DNA of 64,000 bases from positions 25,550 through 89,549 of the forward strand of contig CBEULR010000011.1 of assembly GCA_965544035.1 (NCBI GenBank). Reading direction: 5' to 3'. This stretch comes from CBEULR01 sp965544035. Its GTDB lineage: Bacteria; Bacillota; Desulfotomaculia; Desulfotomaculales; Desulforudaceae. Below the pieces are notes generated by a model. The model did not search any database. It was not told the DNA's origin and saw nothing but the letters and a program-made list of their open reading frames with translations. A program made the position numbers and the translations under genes. Positions within the stretch are counted from its first letter, which is position 1; each line of letters opens with the position of its first letter. This document shows positions 45,135 to 53,450 of the stretch, in pieces.

Positions 45135-45169
45135 GCCCCGGACGAGTTGCGAGACTCTCCGGGGCTTCC
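45135..45169 (+). terminator. Likely terminator of the methyltransferase gene
   Basis: GCCCCGGA/TCCGGGGC stem followed by a short TTCCA. The U-tract is poor. Confidence 0.5.
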
Positions 45170-45284
45170 ACTCTCCGCAAGTTTGTATACCCACAACCAA
45201 CAGGCGCTGCCTGTGGCAATTTTCCAGTTCGGGAATAATATACCTTTATGGGATATCCGCTTAATCTTAAGGGGGGTTGTGTAC

Positions 45285-45467
45285 ATGAATACGATGAGTT
45301 CAGCGGAGCTGGAGAACGTCATGACCAACCTGAGCTCGATCCTGGATGGGCTCAGCAGGGGAGGCTCTCCGGCCGTTACCGTGCTGTTGCTGATCATCAT
45401 TATCATCCAGCTGGCGATCATTATCGGCATCCTGAAGAAATGCTTCTGCGTGCAGACTCATTCCTAG
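45285..45467 (+). CDS. Small single-TM protein
   Basis: The 60-residue protein has an N-terminal amphipathic part (SSAELENVMTNLSSILDGLS) and one strongly hydrophobic helix of about 20 residues, ending in KKCFCVQTHS. ATG at 45285 has AAGGGGGG eight bases upstream. No family recognised. It is convergent with the sigma-factor fusion gene and shares its terminator. Confidence 0.75.
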   Translation: MNTMSSAELENVMTNLSSILDGLSRGGSPAVTVLLLIIIIIQLAIIIGILKKCFCVQTHS

Positions 45468-45505
45468 CCGGCTGCTGCAATCCAAGCGTCTTGTCCGAAA
45501 AACAA

Positions 45506-45531
45506 TTTCGCCCTCCTACACGGGGGCGAAA
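45506..45531. terminator. Shared terminator between convergent genes
   Basis: TTTCGCCC/GGGCGAAA stem; T-rich sequence (CTTGTTCTT on plus, TTGTTTTTC on minus) follows on both strands. Confidence 0.8.
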
Positions 45532-45546
45532 CTTGTTCTTGGGCGT

Positions 45547-47283
45547 CTATTCCTGTTGGACTAGGCTTTCGGCCCAGCCGATGATCTCCTCTTTCGTTCC
45601 GTTCCCGCCGACGGCCAGGTGCACCCCGTTGCGAAAATAGAACACCATCCCTTCCACCGGCGGCACGCTGAGGTGCAGGTAACGGCCGGTCTCCCCCGCC
45701 ACCGTTACTTCTTCAAGCTCCATCCCGGGCGGGATATTGCCGTGATACTTCTCTCCCTGGCTGACCACCACCTGCGGCAGCGGGTGACCCGGCTGATGAT
45801 ACTCCAGCATGACCACCGTGCTCCCCGACAACTCCATCGTCAGCACACGCTGCAGCACATAGGGAGAATCCTCCGGCAGGGTGTAGAGCGGAAAAGGTAC
45901 TCTCTTCCGGGCCTCCTCCAGGGTAACGGTCTCCGGAACCGCGGCCCGATCGCCCCGCAGATCCTTCGTCTCCAGCTCGAATCCCTCCGGAATCTCCAGC
46001 GCGAACAGTTCGTCGGGCAGCCCCTCATTGATGTGCAGGTCGAACATCTCCGTTCTCTGCACCAGCCTGCTCTCGGCATCATATAGTTCCTCCACCAGCG
46101 GCAGCCAAGTACCCTGGTCGATCCACAGGTGGCTAATCAGTTCTCCCGCGGTCACAGCCGGGACCTCCCGGGAGAACACCAGGTGATAACAATCCCGTCC
46201 CTTAACCGTTTCCGCGCCGAGCAGAGTTACGGTCTGGCTCTCGGCCAGCTTCCTAATCATTGCCGGGAAGCTCGGCAGGTAGGCGTCGAGCGCTCCCTTC
46301 CGCAGCAGGAGGCGCTCGGCGCGGTTGTGACTCTTGTACAGGGTCAGCATTTCTTCCTCTCCGGCCACCACAACCTGCTCACCCACCACCGGCATGCTGA
46401 ACTCCAGCCGGTGTTTTCCGGGCTGTTTGTAGTAATGGGTGCTGGTCAGAACCCGCGGAGGATCCTCGGTGTACGTGATCTGCCGCTGTTCAAAGCGGTA
46501 GTCCCGCAGGCCGGCGTTAACCTCTTCCATCTTATCGATAACCCCCTGCAGGCCCAGGCCCTTACGCCCGGTAACCCGGTGCAGCACCCGCAGGAAAGCC
46601 CGCTGTCTCTCCAGCTTCGCCCTGATTTCCGGATCGGCCTTGATTTTCTCTTCCAGCCGGGCGATTTCAGCGGGCGACAGACATCCTTCCAGATAATCGT
46701 AAAGCTGTTCCTCAATAGTCGTTGCGGTCATCCTCTTCTTCCCCTTTCGCTTGACGGCAAAATCCAACAGAGCCGTTCTCAGATGCTCGCGCGCCCGGGA
46801 CAGCCGGGATTTAACCGTCCCAAGAGGTATGCCCAGCCGCTGTGCAATCTCGGCGGTCTTCAGCCCCTGAAGGTCGGCCAGGATAACCACATCCTGATAC
46901 TCCAGAGGCAGATCCCGCACCGCGCGGAAAAACTCAGACCGGAAGGCCACCGCTTCCGCCACATCCGCGGTCGGCGCGGCGTGGAGCGGTCTTTCGGCCT
47001 CATCGATCCGCGCCGGGGTCTCATTCCGGCCGGCTCTCAGGATCAGCAGGGCCTCGTTGCCGACCACCCGGTCCAGCCAGAAGGGTAAAGCATCCGGTTC
47101 CCGCAGTGTACCCAGATGACGCAGCAGTTTCAGCATCGCATTCTGCACGGCGTCGGCCGCCAGTTCCGGATCGCGCACCAGGCAGCCCGCCCGCCGCATC
47201 GCCCGCGGGTAAACCGAAGCGGCCAGTTTCTCCCAGGCCTCCGTATCACCGTTCCGGCAGCGCTGCACCAGTTCGTTGAACAT
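45547..47283 (-). CDS. ECF-type sigma factor fused to an anti-sigma-like and MucB/LolA-like domain
   Basis: Residues 1-175 are a complete ECF sigma factor (region 2 RDPELAADAVQNAMLKLLRHL, region 4 LPLEYQDVVILADLQGLKTAEIAQRLGIPLGTVKSRLSRAREHL). Residues 185-235 match the start of zf-HC2 anti-sigma factors (EEQLYDYLEGCLSPAEIARLEEKI) but lack the CxxC zinc residues. Residues 245-578 resemble the outer-membrane lipoprotein-sorting/MucB fold plus a second domain (DUF4367-like). No membrane helix is visible. An ATG (46731) preceded by GGGG within this same frame could give the second half as a separate protein. Self-inhibition is a reasonable guess. Confidence 0.85.
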   Translation of the reverse strand: MFNELVQRCRNGDTEAWEKLAASVYPRAMRRAGCLVRDPELAADAVQNAMLKLLRHLGTLREPDALPFWLDRVVGNEALLILRAGRNETPARIDEAERPLHAAPTADVAEAVAFRSEFFRAVRDLPLEYQDVVILADLQGLKTAEIAQRLGIPLGTVKSRLSRAREHLRTALLDFAVKRKGKKRMTATTIEEQLYDYLEGCLSPAEIARLEEKIKADPEIRAKLERQRAFLRVLHRVTGRKGLGLQGVIDKMEEVNAGLRDYRFEQRQITYTEDPPRVLTSTHYYKQPGKHRLEFSMPVVGEQVVVAGEEEMLTLYKSHNRAERLLLRKGALDAYLPSFPAMIRKLAESQTVTLLGAETVKGRDCYHLVFSREVPAVTAGELISHLWIDQGTWLPLVEELYDAESRLVQRTEMFDLHINEGLPDELFALEIPEGFELETKDLRGDRAAVPETVTLEEARKRVPFPLYTLPEDSPYVLQRVLTMELSGSTVVMLEYHQPGHPLPQVVVSQGEKYHGNIPPGMELEEVTVAGETGRYLHLSVPPVEGMVFYFRNGVHLAVGGNGTKEEIIGWAESLVQQE

Positions 47284-47392
47284 CTAAGACGCACACCCCT
47301 TTTGCTCTCCCGTTCATGAAGAGAGGATCCCGCAGCCGGTCAAAAGGTTCCCGGATTCGTGATAGAATTATACCATCGGGGAGGGATTTAAA

Positions 47393-48037
47393 CTGGCTAT
47401 CAAATCGGTCTTGTTCGATCTCGACGGAACGCTGATCAACACCATTCCGCTGATCCGCTGGACCTTTGAGCGCGTGTTCGAGCATTTTGAACTGCCCTGG
47501 GACCCGGAGGTGATGCAGACCGTCGGCCTGCCCCTGCGCGAGATCGCCGCGCGGTATCTTCCGGGCCGGGCTGAAGAATTCGTGGAAACATACGCCGCCA
47601 TTCAAAAGACAAAATACCGGGAGATGACGACCGTCTACCCGGGGACAAGGCGCACCCTGGCCTCGATCCGCACCGCCGGCCGCCGCACCGCCGTCGTCAC
47701 CTCCAAGCGGCGCGAGCCCGCCCTGGCGGGCATGGCCATCACCGGGATCGACCGGTATATCGAACTGGCCGTCGCCGTGGAGGACGTGACCCGCGGCAAA
47801 CCCGATCCCGAGCCGGTGAACAAGGCGCTGGATCTGCTGCAGACCCGCCCCTCGGAGGCCGTGTACATCGGAGACAGCTGGTACGACATCCTGGCCGGCC
47901 GACAGGCGGGTGTAACCACGGTGGCCGTCACCTGGGGCATGGCCTCCCGGGAACAGCTGGCCGAACACCGCCCGGACTATATTATCGATTCGTGGACCGA
48001 CTTTCATGCTATCCTGCGTCAAATGGGGGGTCTTTAA
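47393..48037 (+). CDS. HAD-family phosphatase (PpaX/phosphoglycolate type)
   Basis: The 214-residue hydrolase has motif I FDLDGTLINT, motif II VTSKR, motif III lysine in RGKPDPEPVNKAL and motif IV YIGDSWYDILAG. It may act on pyrophosphate or phosphoglycolate-type substrates. The family's N-terminal strand (IKSVLFDLDG) is in frame only if translation starts at CTG 47393, which has GGGGAGGG 7 nt upstream; the next candidate, TTG 47411, would cut that strand. A noncanonical start is therefore likely. Confidence 0.9.
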   Translation: MAIKSVLFDLDGTLINTIPLIRWTFERVFEHFELPWDPEVMQTVGLPLREIAARYLPGRAEEFVETYAAIQKTKYREMTTVYPGTRRTLASIRTAGRRTAVVTSKRREPALAGMAITGIDRYIELAVAVEDVTRGKPDPEPVNKALDLLQTRPSEAVYIGDSWYDILAGRQAGVTTVAVTWGMASREQLAEHRPDYIIDSWTDFHAILRQMGGL

Positions 48038-48058
48038 CAGACCTGGCTTCCCTAACGC

Positions 48059-48102
48059 GAAAAAACACCAGTTCTCGCAAAGCAAGAATCTGGTGTTTTT
48101 TC
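48059..48102. terminator. Bidirectional terminator
   Basis: GAAAAAACACCAG pairs with CTGGTGTTTTTTC; runs of A and T on both sides make it work for the phosphatase gene and for the minus-strand operon. Confidence 0.9.
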
Positions 48103-48144
48103 GTGGTCAGTTAGCTAGTTTATGCTGTAAACGAGCTTCCGGTC

Positions 48145-48327
48145 TTACAGGCCGGGCATTACCCTGAATATCAGTACGAATACCACCAGCAAAAAGATGC
48201 CGAGCACCAGCGACCCTTTAATGAGCAGCATTTCCACGGGCAACAAGTCAAACCACTCTTCCTCCGCGGGGTCAACCGGAGTCTTAACCGGCTCGGTTGT
48301 TTGCGTTGCCATCGTCGGTTCCGTCAT
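48145..48327 (-). CDS. Small single-TM protein downstream of the YeiH-type permease
   Basis: The 60-residue protein has a Thr/Pro/Glu-rich hydrophilic N-terminus and one C-terminal membrane helix (IKGSLVLGIFLLVVFVLIF). ATG start with AAAGGAGG. It follows the permease gene by 57 nt and is presumably an accessory subunit, though nothing in the sequence shows this directly. Confidence 0.75.
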   Translation of the reverse strand: MTEPTMATQTTEPVKTPVDPAEEEWFDLLPVEMLLIKGSLVLGIFLLVVFVLIFRVMPGL

Positions 48328-48384
48328 TGCCTAAAACCTCCTTTACCTAACCCGTTATCGCCGAACGAAACAGCTATGGGTCCG

Positions 48385-49875
48385 CTACACAGTGGGCGGG
48401 TGGATTCCGTGATAGAATATCCAGGAGATAAACAGGCCCACCCAGAGGATAAAGCCAAACAGGGCCACGGCGTACACCGTCACGATCCGCCCCATCCCCT
48501 CCTGCCACAGCTTTCGCACGTTGGTCACCAGGCCAATGGAGAAGAAACACAAGGCAAAAAATATACTGCGCAGGGCATTGGCCTGGCCCGAACCCGTCTC
48601 GGCCGCGCCGACCGTATCCGGATTCACCAGTCCTAGGGTCAGAATGATCACAAAGGTGGCCACAAAGCCGATGATGAACTTGGGAAAGCGATCCCAGATT
48701 TCGCGCGCGCTGACCTTCGTTCTCTGACCGGCCTTCGCGGCAGCAGCCGCCTTCTTCTTGTCGCCGAGGTTGCACATCGTCCAAATAACGGCCAGCAGGA
48801 AAGCCCAGACACCGATAAAGATGTCGATGAACACCTTGGTGGTGGTGGCCGCCATCAGGATCCAGCCCTCTTCCCAGTTAATGCCCAGTTCCTTGAGGGC
48901 TTTGGCCCGGATTAACGAGTCGGTAATGGCACCACTGGCCACCGCGCCGCCGTCACTCTTCACCGCCAGCCCCATCCAGGCACCGGCTACCAGCGGCTCC
49001 TTATACAGGAAGAACTGCGCCAGCCAGGGCAGGATCAGCAGTTCCATAGCCACGAAGACAATGATCACCGCCGACAAAATGACCGGGATGACGGGCCGGG
49101 CCCGAATGGCGCCGCCGGTCGCGATCGCCGCCGAAACACCGCAGATCGAAATACCCGAAGCCAGGGGCGCCGCCCATTCGGGTGTAAAGCGGAAGTATTT
49201 GCGGGCAATGTAGTAGACAACCGCCCAGTAAATCAGATAGGCCTCGACCACGGCGCACAGACCACGGAGAATAACCGTGCTGGCCAGCCCCATGGCGCCC
49301 AGGGTTTTCACCGCAATCGCCGCGCCCAGAATAACAATACCGGTCTTGATAAACCACTCGGGCTTGGCCGCTTCCTTCAGGAAGTTGGCCGTACCCAAAA
49401 AGAAGTTCCCGATAACGAGTCCGATAACCATGGCAAAAATGAAGCCCATATCGCCCATCCCGAGGGCCCAGGGGATACCATAGGAATCCAGCTTATCGGG
49501 AGTAGCCGCAATGTAGGCATATTTACCCAGGACTATGCAGCCGTATGTGATTGCGAAAATGATGGTGAATCCCGAGATAAACCGCTTCAGATTGGCACCC
49601 ATAAAGTAGGCGCCGATGGTGGTGCACACCAGTAAGAAGAGATATGTGAGGATCAGTGAAGCCGGTCCGGACAGGGCGGCATAGGTTTTCGACATCGGGG
49701 AGATGGATTGGCTGATCTCCATCCAGGTGTTGCTCTTGACCACCCAGCCCAGCAAGTCCAGGCCGAAGATCGGGCCGAGTCCCAGCAAAAAGATGAACAG
49801 ACCCAGCCATGCTGCCCACCAGTCTTCGTCCTGGAGCATCGGCTTCTTCGCGTAAGTATCTCTTTCGCTAACCAT
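48385..49875 (-). CDS. YeiH-family (PF03601) putative sulfate/sulfite exporter
   Basis: The 496-residue membrane protein has about 11 hydrophobic segments and the family motif CGVSAAIATGGAI. YeiH-type proteins are annotated as putative anion exporters; biochemical proof is thin. The N-terminal extension and the charged loop (KKKAAAAAKAGQRTKVS) are longer than in the standard ~340-residue member. A small membrane protein gene follows. ATG start with AAAGGATG. Confidence 0.85.
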   Translation of the reverse strand: MVSERDTYAKKPMLQDEDWWAAWLGLFIFLLGLGPIFGLDLLGWVVKSNTWMEISQSISPMSKTYAALSGPASLILTYLFLLVCTTIGAYFMGANLKRFISGFTIIFAITYGCIVLGKYAYIAATPDKLDSYGIPWALGMGDMGFIFAMVIGLVIGNFFLGTANFLKEAAKPEWFIKTGIVILGAAIAVKTLGAMGLASTVILRGLCAVVEAYLIYWAVVYYIARKYFRFTPEWAAPLASGISICGVSAAIATGGAIRARPVIPVILSAVIIVFVAMELLILPWLAQFFLYKEPLVAGAWMGLAVKSDGGAVASGAITDSLIRAKALKELGINWEEGWILMAATTTKVFIDIFIGVWAFLLAVIWTMCNLGDKKKAAAAAKAGQRTKVSAREIWDRFPKFIIGFVATFVIILTLGLVNPDTVGAAETGSGQANALRSIFFALCFFSIGLVTNVRKLWQEGMGRIVTVYAVALFGFILWVGLFISWIFYHGIHPPTV

Positions 49876-50136
49876 TCACATCACATCCTTTCTGCTCGCA
49901 TTTACGGACTTGGTACGCTCACACACTCCAACCGCCGATAAATGCTTTGCGCGCGCGTTTCACCACCCCCTTTATTGGGAAATAGTGTGCTTTACATTTA
50001 ATATTTGGTTACAAAAAATATAATGCATGGGATCTTACCACTCAATCGTTTCGACAATATATGCCAAATTCCGGGGAATTATGGGTGGATGCGGGAAGGA
50101 AATGAAATGCACGGTGCTCACCAGCCGCATCGGCCG

Positions 50137-50295
50137 TTAGGCACCGTACAGTTTATAACAGGTGGCGCACTCCGGCGGAGCCGGGTTTTGCTCCAGGGCA
50201 TCGCAGTATTTGCGTTCCGCAAATCTGGTTTTGGTGAACTCGGAAATGTAGTACAGCCGGTTGGTGAGCATGGCTTCAAACCTTTTGGGGAACAT
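50137..50295 (-). CDS. Small hypothetical protein with CxxC
   Basis: The 52-residue protein starts MFPKRFEAML and ends with ECATCYKLYG, giving one CxxC. AAGGGAAG lies 7 nt before the ATG. Basic and aromatic residues are frequent. No family recognised. It lies 66 nt after the nitrilase gene on the same strand. Confidence 0.6.
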   Translation of the reverse strand: MFPKRFEAMLTNRLYYISEFTKTRFAERKYCDALEQNPAPPECATCYKLYGA

Positions 50296-50360
50296 CGGTG
50301 ATCTTCCCTTATAGAAGTAGCGCGGGTCACGCGGCAAGCATTCCCCCTACTTCCGGCGCC

Positions 50361-51095
50361 CTAAGCATTCAGTCTGCAGCCGATATCAAAGGACAGTATT
50401 GCTTCCCCGGCCTCGTCCGCCAGGGCCACCACCGCCCCATCCGGGTCGGCAATCAGACTGTTTCCCAGGCTGATCATACCCAGGTGCGTACCCACGGCGT
50501 TGGCCATAAACACGTAGAACCCGTTCTCCACCGCTCTGGTGATGGGGATCGCCTTGTTTTTGTCCACCTTCCAGCGGGCCTCTTTGGGATGGTAATAGTG
50601 CGCCGAAAGGATAAACATTAGATCGGCACCTTTTTTCTTCAGCTCGGCGGCCAGCAGCGGATAATTCTGATCACGGCAGATGATCACACCGCATTTTACC
50701 CCTCTGAAGGTAAACAGCAGGTGGTCGGAGCCCGCCTGAAAATACGCCAGCTCCTTCTCCGTAAGATAAATCTTATCGTAGTGGTAATCACCGCCATCGG
50801 GAAGCAGAACCGAAGCACGGTTGAAAAGTTGACCTTCCCTGAAGTGAGCGTGTCCGATGATCACGCCCAGATTCAGATCCCGGCCTTTCTGCCTCACCTG
50901 CTCCAGGGCAACGCCAATCAAACGGTTTATTCCTTCTCTTTGTAATAATGCCGGACTATAACCAGTCAGGGACATTTCGGGGAAACAGATGAGCTCGGCC
51001 CCCTGCCGGTGCGCCTTTTCCATAAAGCTGATAATTCTGGCGGTATTGTGCTCCAGACTCTCACTCACGGCAATTTGACCAACAGCAATGTTCAT
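50361..51095 (-). CDS. Carbon-nitrogen hydrolase (nitrilase superfamily)
   Basis: The 244-residue enzyme has the Glu-Lys-Cys triad: E40 in ICFPEMSLTGY, Lys in HYDKIYLTE and Cys in GVIICRDQNYP. It should hydrolyse an amide or nitrile, such as an omega-amidase or N-carbamoyl substrate; neighbours give no clue. ATG start. Confidence 0.92.
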   Translation of the reverse strand: MNIAVGQIAVSESLEHNTARIISFMEKAHRQGAELICFPEMSLTGYSPALLQREGINRLIGVALEQVRQKGRDLNLGVIIGHAHFREGQLFNRASVLLPDGGDYHYDKIYLTEKELAYFQAGSDHLLFTFRGVKCGVIICRDQNYPLLAAELKKKGADLMFILSAHYYHPKEARWKVDKNKAIPITRAVENGFYVFMANAVGTHLGMISLGNSLIADPDGAVVALADEAGEAILSFDIGCRLNA

Positions 51096-51238
51096 ATTTA
51101 TCCTCCTGTCGTGTCCGGGCTAAATACCCAAATTGGTAAGATTAATATCCGCATGTTATCATAAACCAATTCGGTAGCAGGACGAAGCAAGATCAAACGC
51201 GAATTGTGATGCAACCAATAATAAGGAGTTGCATCACC

Positions 51239-52504
51239 GTGAAGCGTGTCGTTCTTCTCTTCGTAACCACGGTCTTTGTGCTGGCCGCTATGTCAGTCTT
51301 GCCCGCCTTCGCGCAGCCGACTGCCCCCATTTCGGTCACCGTGGACGGGCTGGCCGTCGCCTTCGATGTGCACCCGGCAATCCGCGACGGGCGAACCCTG
51401 GTGCCCTTCCGGGCGATCGCCGAGGACTTGAACGTGAACGTGAACTGGGACGGCACCGTCCAAACGGTACACGCCACCGACGGATCCAATACCCTGCGCC
51501 TGCAGATCGGCAGCAGGGCGGCCCATCTCAACGGAACCGAGGTTCCTCTTGACGTCCCGCCTCTGATCAGCGACGGGCGGACCCTGATTCCGCTGCGGGT
51601 CTTCAGCGAGGCCTTCGGCTGTGAGGTGGTTTGGAACGCAAGCGCCCGCCTGGTGACGATCACGTCCCCGCCGCAGCCGATGACGGTTGTCGGCTTCTAC
51701 GCCCTGGGCGACAGCCGGACCAGCAGCTGGACGAACCTGTTCGGCCGGCCCTACCCCGAAACGGCCCCCGGCCGGACCGACGTGGTGAGCGAACTGGCCC
51801 TCGGCTGGTACAGCCTTGACACCCAGGGAAACCTCCTGACCGAGAGCACCACCGGCTGGCAGCGCCCCGCCGGCTGGGAAAACGTGCTGCAGGCCGCGGC
51901 ACGGTACGGTCTGGGCACCGAAATGGTTGTCCACATGACCAACCGTGACCGGGCGCTTGAATCCTTGCTGCGCAGCCGGACGGCCGTCGAGCAGGCGGTC
52001 GCGCAGATCGCGCGCGAAGCGGCCCTGTATGACGGGGTCAATCTCGACCTGGAGGGCCTCGGGCTGTCCGCGTCCGGTGCCGAACTGACCCGCATCCGAC
52101 AGGACTTCACGGCTTTTGTCTCTCTCCTGGCAGCCGAACTCCGCCCGGCAGGCAAGCGCCTCACCCTGACCCTGCACGCCCCGAACAGCGCCTATAAGGG
52201 ATACGACTACGGGGCACTGGGAGCATCCGCCGACCGGATTGTGATCATGGCCTACGACTACGGCCCGAAACCGGAGCCCGACCACCTGGTGAGAAGCGCC
52301 GTCGAAGCGGCCGCATCCGCAGTCCCCGCACACAAGCTGATTCTCGGCATCTCCGCCCCGAGCGAAACACCGGCCAGTATGGTGACCAAAATCGGCATCG
52401 CCAAGCGGTACGATCTGGACGGCATCGCCCTCTGGCGTTTGGGGCTGATTTCTGACGACATGTGGGACGGCCTGCGCCGGTCGGTGCGCCGTCCCGGGCG
52501 TTAG
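51239..52504 (+). CDS. Secreted GH18 family glycosidase with copper-amine-oxidase-type N-terminal domain
   Basis: The 421-residue protein has a signal peptide (VLLFVTTVFVLAAMSVLPAFA), a copper amine oxidase N-terminal-like stalk domain (about 30-140, DGRTLVPFRAIAEDL and DGRTLIPLRVFSEAFG repeats), and a GH18 barrel with DGVNLDLE (catalytic Glu). This architecture is common in spore-cortex or peptidoglycan-active YdhD/SleL-like proteins. GTG at 51239 has GGAG 10 nt upstream; the frame is open to 51206. Confidence 0.88.
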   Translation: MKRVVLLFVTTVFVLAAMSVLPAFAQPTAPISVTVDGLAVAFDVHPAIRDGRTLVPFRAIAEDLNVNVNWDGTVQTVHATDGSNTLRLQIGSRAAHLNGTEVPLDVPPLISDGRTLIPLRVFSEAFGCEVVWNASARLVTITSPPQPMTVVGFYALGDSRTSSWTNLFGRPYPETAPGRTDVVSELALGWYSLDTQGNLLTESTTGWQRPAGWENVLQAAARYGLGTEMVVHMTNRDRALESLLRSRTAVEQAVAQIAREAALYDGVNLDLEGLGLSASGAELTRIRQDFTAFVSLLAAELRPAGKRLTLTLHAPNSAYKGYDYGALGASADRIVIMAYDYGPKPEPDHLVRSAVEAAASAVPAHKLILGISAPSETPASMVTKIGIAKRYDLDGIALWRLGLISDDMWDGLRRSVRRPGR

Positions 52505-52526
52505 CCGCCGATAATGCAGTAAATCA

Positions 52527-52560
52527 GCGCCTCCCGGGCATAATAAGGCGCGGGAGGTGC
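52527..52560 (+). promoter_or_regulatory. Hairpin sequestering the BON gene ribosome site
   Basis: GCGCCTCCCG (52527-52536) pairs with CGGGAGGTGC (52551-52560), one G-U pair. The second arm contains the Shine-Dalgarno site of the next gene, nine bases before its ATG. Confidence 0.6.
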
Positions 52561-52568
52561 CAAAACCA

Positions 52569-53078
52569 ATGGCCGAAATGAATGATGGTGATTTGGCCGA
52601 ACGGGTGCGGCAGATGCTCGATGCCGACGCCCGCTTAAAGAACTACGATCTCAAGGCTGAAGTACACGGCGGCGAGGTGATCGTCACCGGAATCGTCGAC
52701 ACCCTGTCCGAAAAAGAGGACCTGCGGCGGGCATTGGAGAAAATTCCGGGCGTCCGCGCGGTGGACAACGCGGTCAGCATCAGCACCGACGGGCAGATTA
52801 ACGATTCCGAGGTACTGGCCGAGGTTATGGAGGAGTTCGCCGGTGCCCCGGATCTGGATATGAAGCGCATCGGCGCCAAGGTGAACGGGGGCGTGGTGCA
52901 CCTGGTCGGGCGAACCACAGACCCCGGGGAAATCAAAGCCGCCCGAAAGGCGGCCGAAAAAGCGCGCGGCGTGCGCGGTGTGGTAAACGAGGTGGAGGTC
53001 ACCGAGCCGCGAGTCGACCTGACCCTGGAGAACATCTTCCATTCCCAGGTGCGCAACGACGGGGACGGCCCGGTGTAA
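52569..53078 (+). CDS. Two-BON-domain protein
   Basis: The 169-residue protein carries two BON domains (about 12-78 and 84-150), each with the beta-alpha-beta pattern and a central conserved Gly (EVIVTGIVDTL, VVHLVGRTTDP). No signal peptide is visible, so it may be cytoplasmic. BON domains bind phospholipid or other surfaces. ATG at 52569 follows GGAGGTG by 11 nt; GTG 52557 lies in the ribosome site. Translation may be controlled by the hairpin at 52527-52560. Confidence 0.85.
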   Translation: MAEMNDGDLAERVRQMLDADARLKNYDLKAEVHGGEVIVTGIVDTLSEKEDLRRALEKIPGVRAVDNAVSISTDGQINDSEVLAEVMEEFAGAPDLDMKRIGAKVNGGVVHLVGRTTDPGEIKAARKAAEKARGVRGVVNEVEVTEPRVDLTLENIFHSQVRNDGDGPV

Positions 53079-53081
53079 CCG

Positions 53082-53429
53082 TTACTTGTCCCCTTCCTCC
53101 GGCACGATACAGATGATCGCGAACTCTTCACCGCTCCGGTTGATGAACTGGTGCTCAGCACCGGACGGGATGTAGGCCACCGCGCCGGGCTGCAGTTCGT
53201 ACTCCTTCCCGTCCAGGTAGAGTACTCCGGTGCCGCTTACCGCGTAGTTGATGTGCGGCCACGGGTGGGTATGCCGGGGGGTATGCCCGCCCGATCCCAG
53301 CGTAAACAGGCGCATCACCCAGCCCTGCCAGCCCTGTGCGGGTCCGATCAGGCTCTGCTTGACCACATTGGCCGCCCCCGGCGCGTTAACCACCATCCGC
53401 TCGATGTCCTTTACATTGCTTACAAACAC
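53082..53429 (-). CDS. Cupin-fold protein
   Basis: The 115-residue single cupin has metal-type motif 1 HTPRHTHPWPHINYAVSGTG and motif 2 VAYIPSGAEHQFIN with conserved His residues. Small cupins of this form act as dioxygenase-like or isomerase-type enzymes or as sensors; the function is open. GTG start follows AGGGGG. Convergent with the BON gene, 3 nt apart. Confidence 0.88.
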   Translation of the reverse strand: MFVSNVKDIERMVVNAPGAANVVKQSLIGPAQGWQGWVMRLFTLGSGGHTPRHTHPWPHINYAVSGTGVLYLDGKEYELQPGAVAYIPSGAEHQFINRSGEEFAIICIVPEEGDK

Positions 53430-53450
53430 GCGTATCCCCCTCTCACCAAT

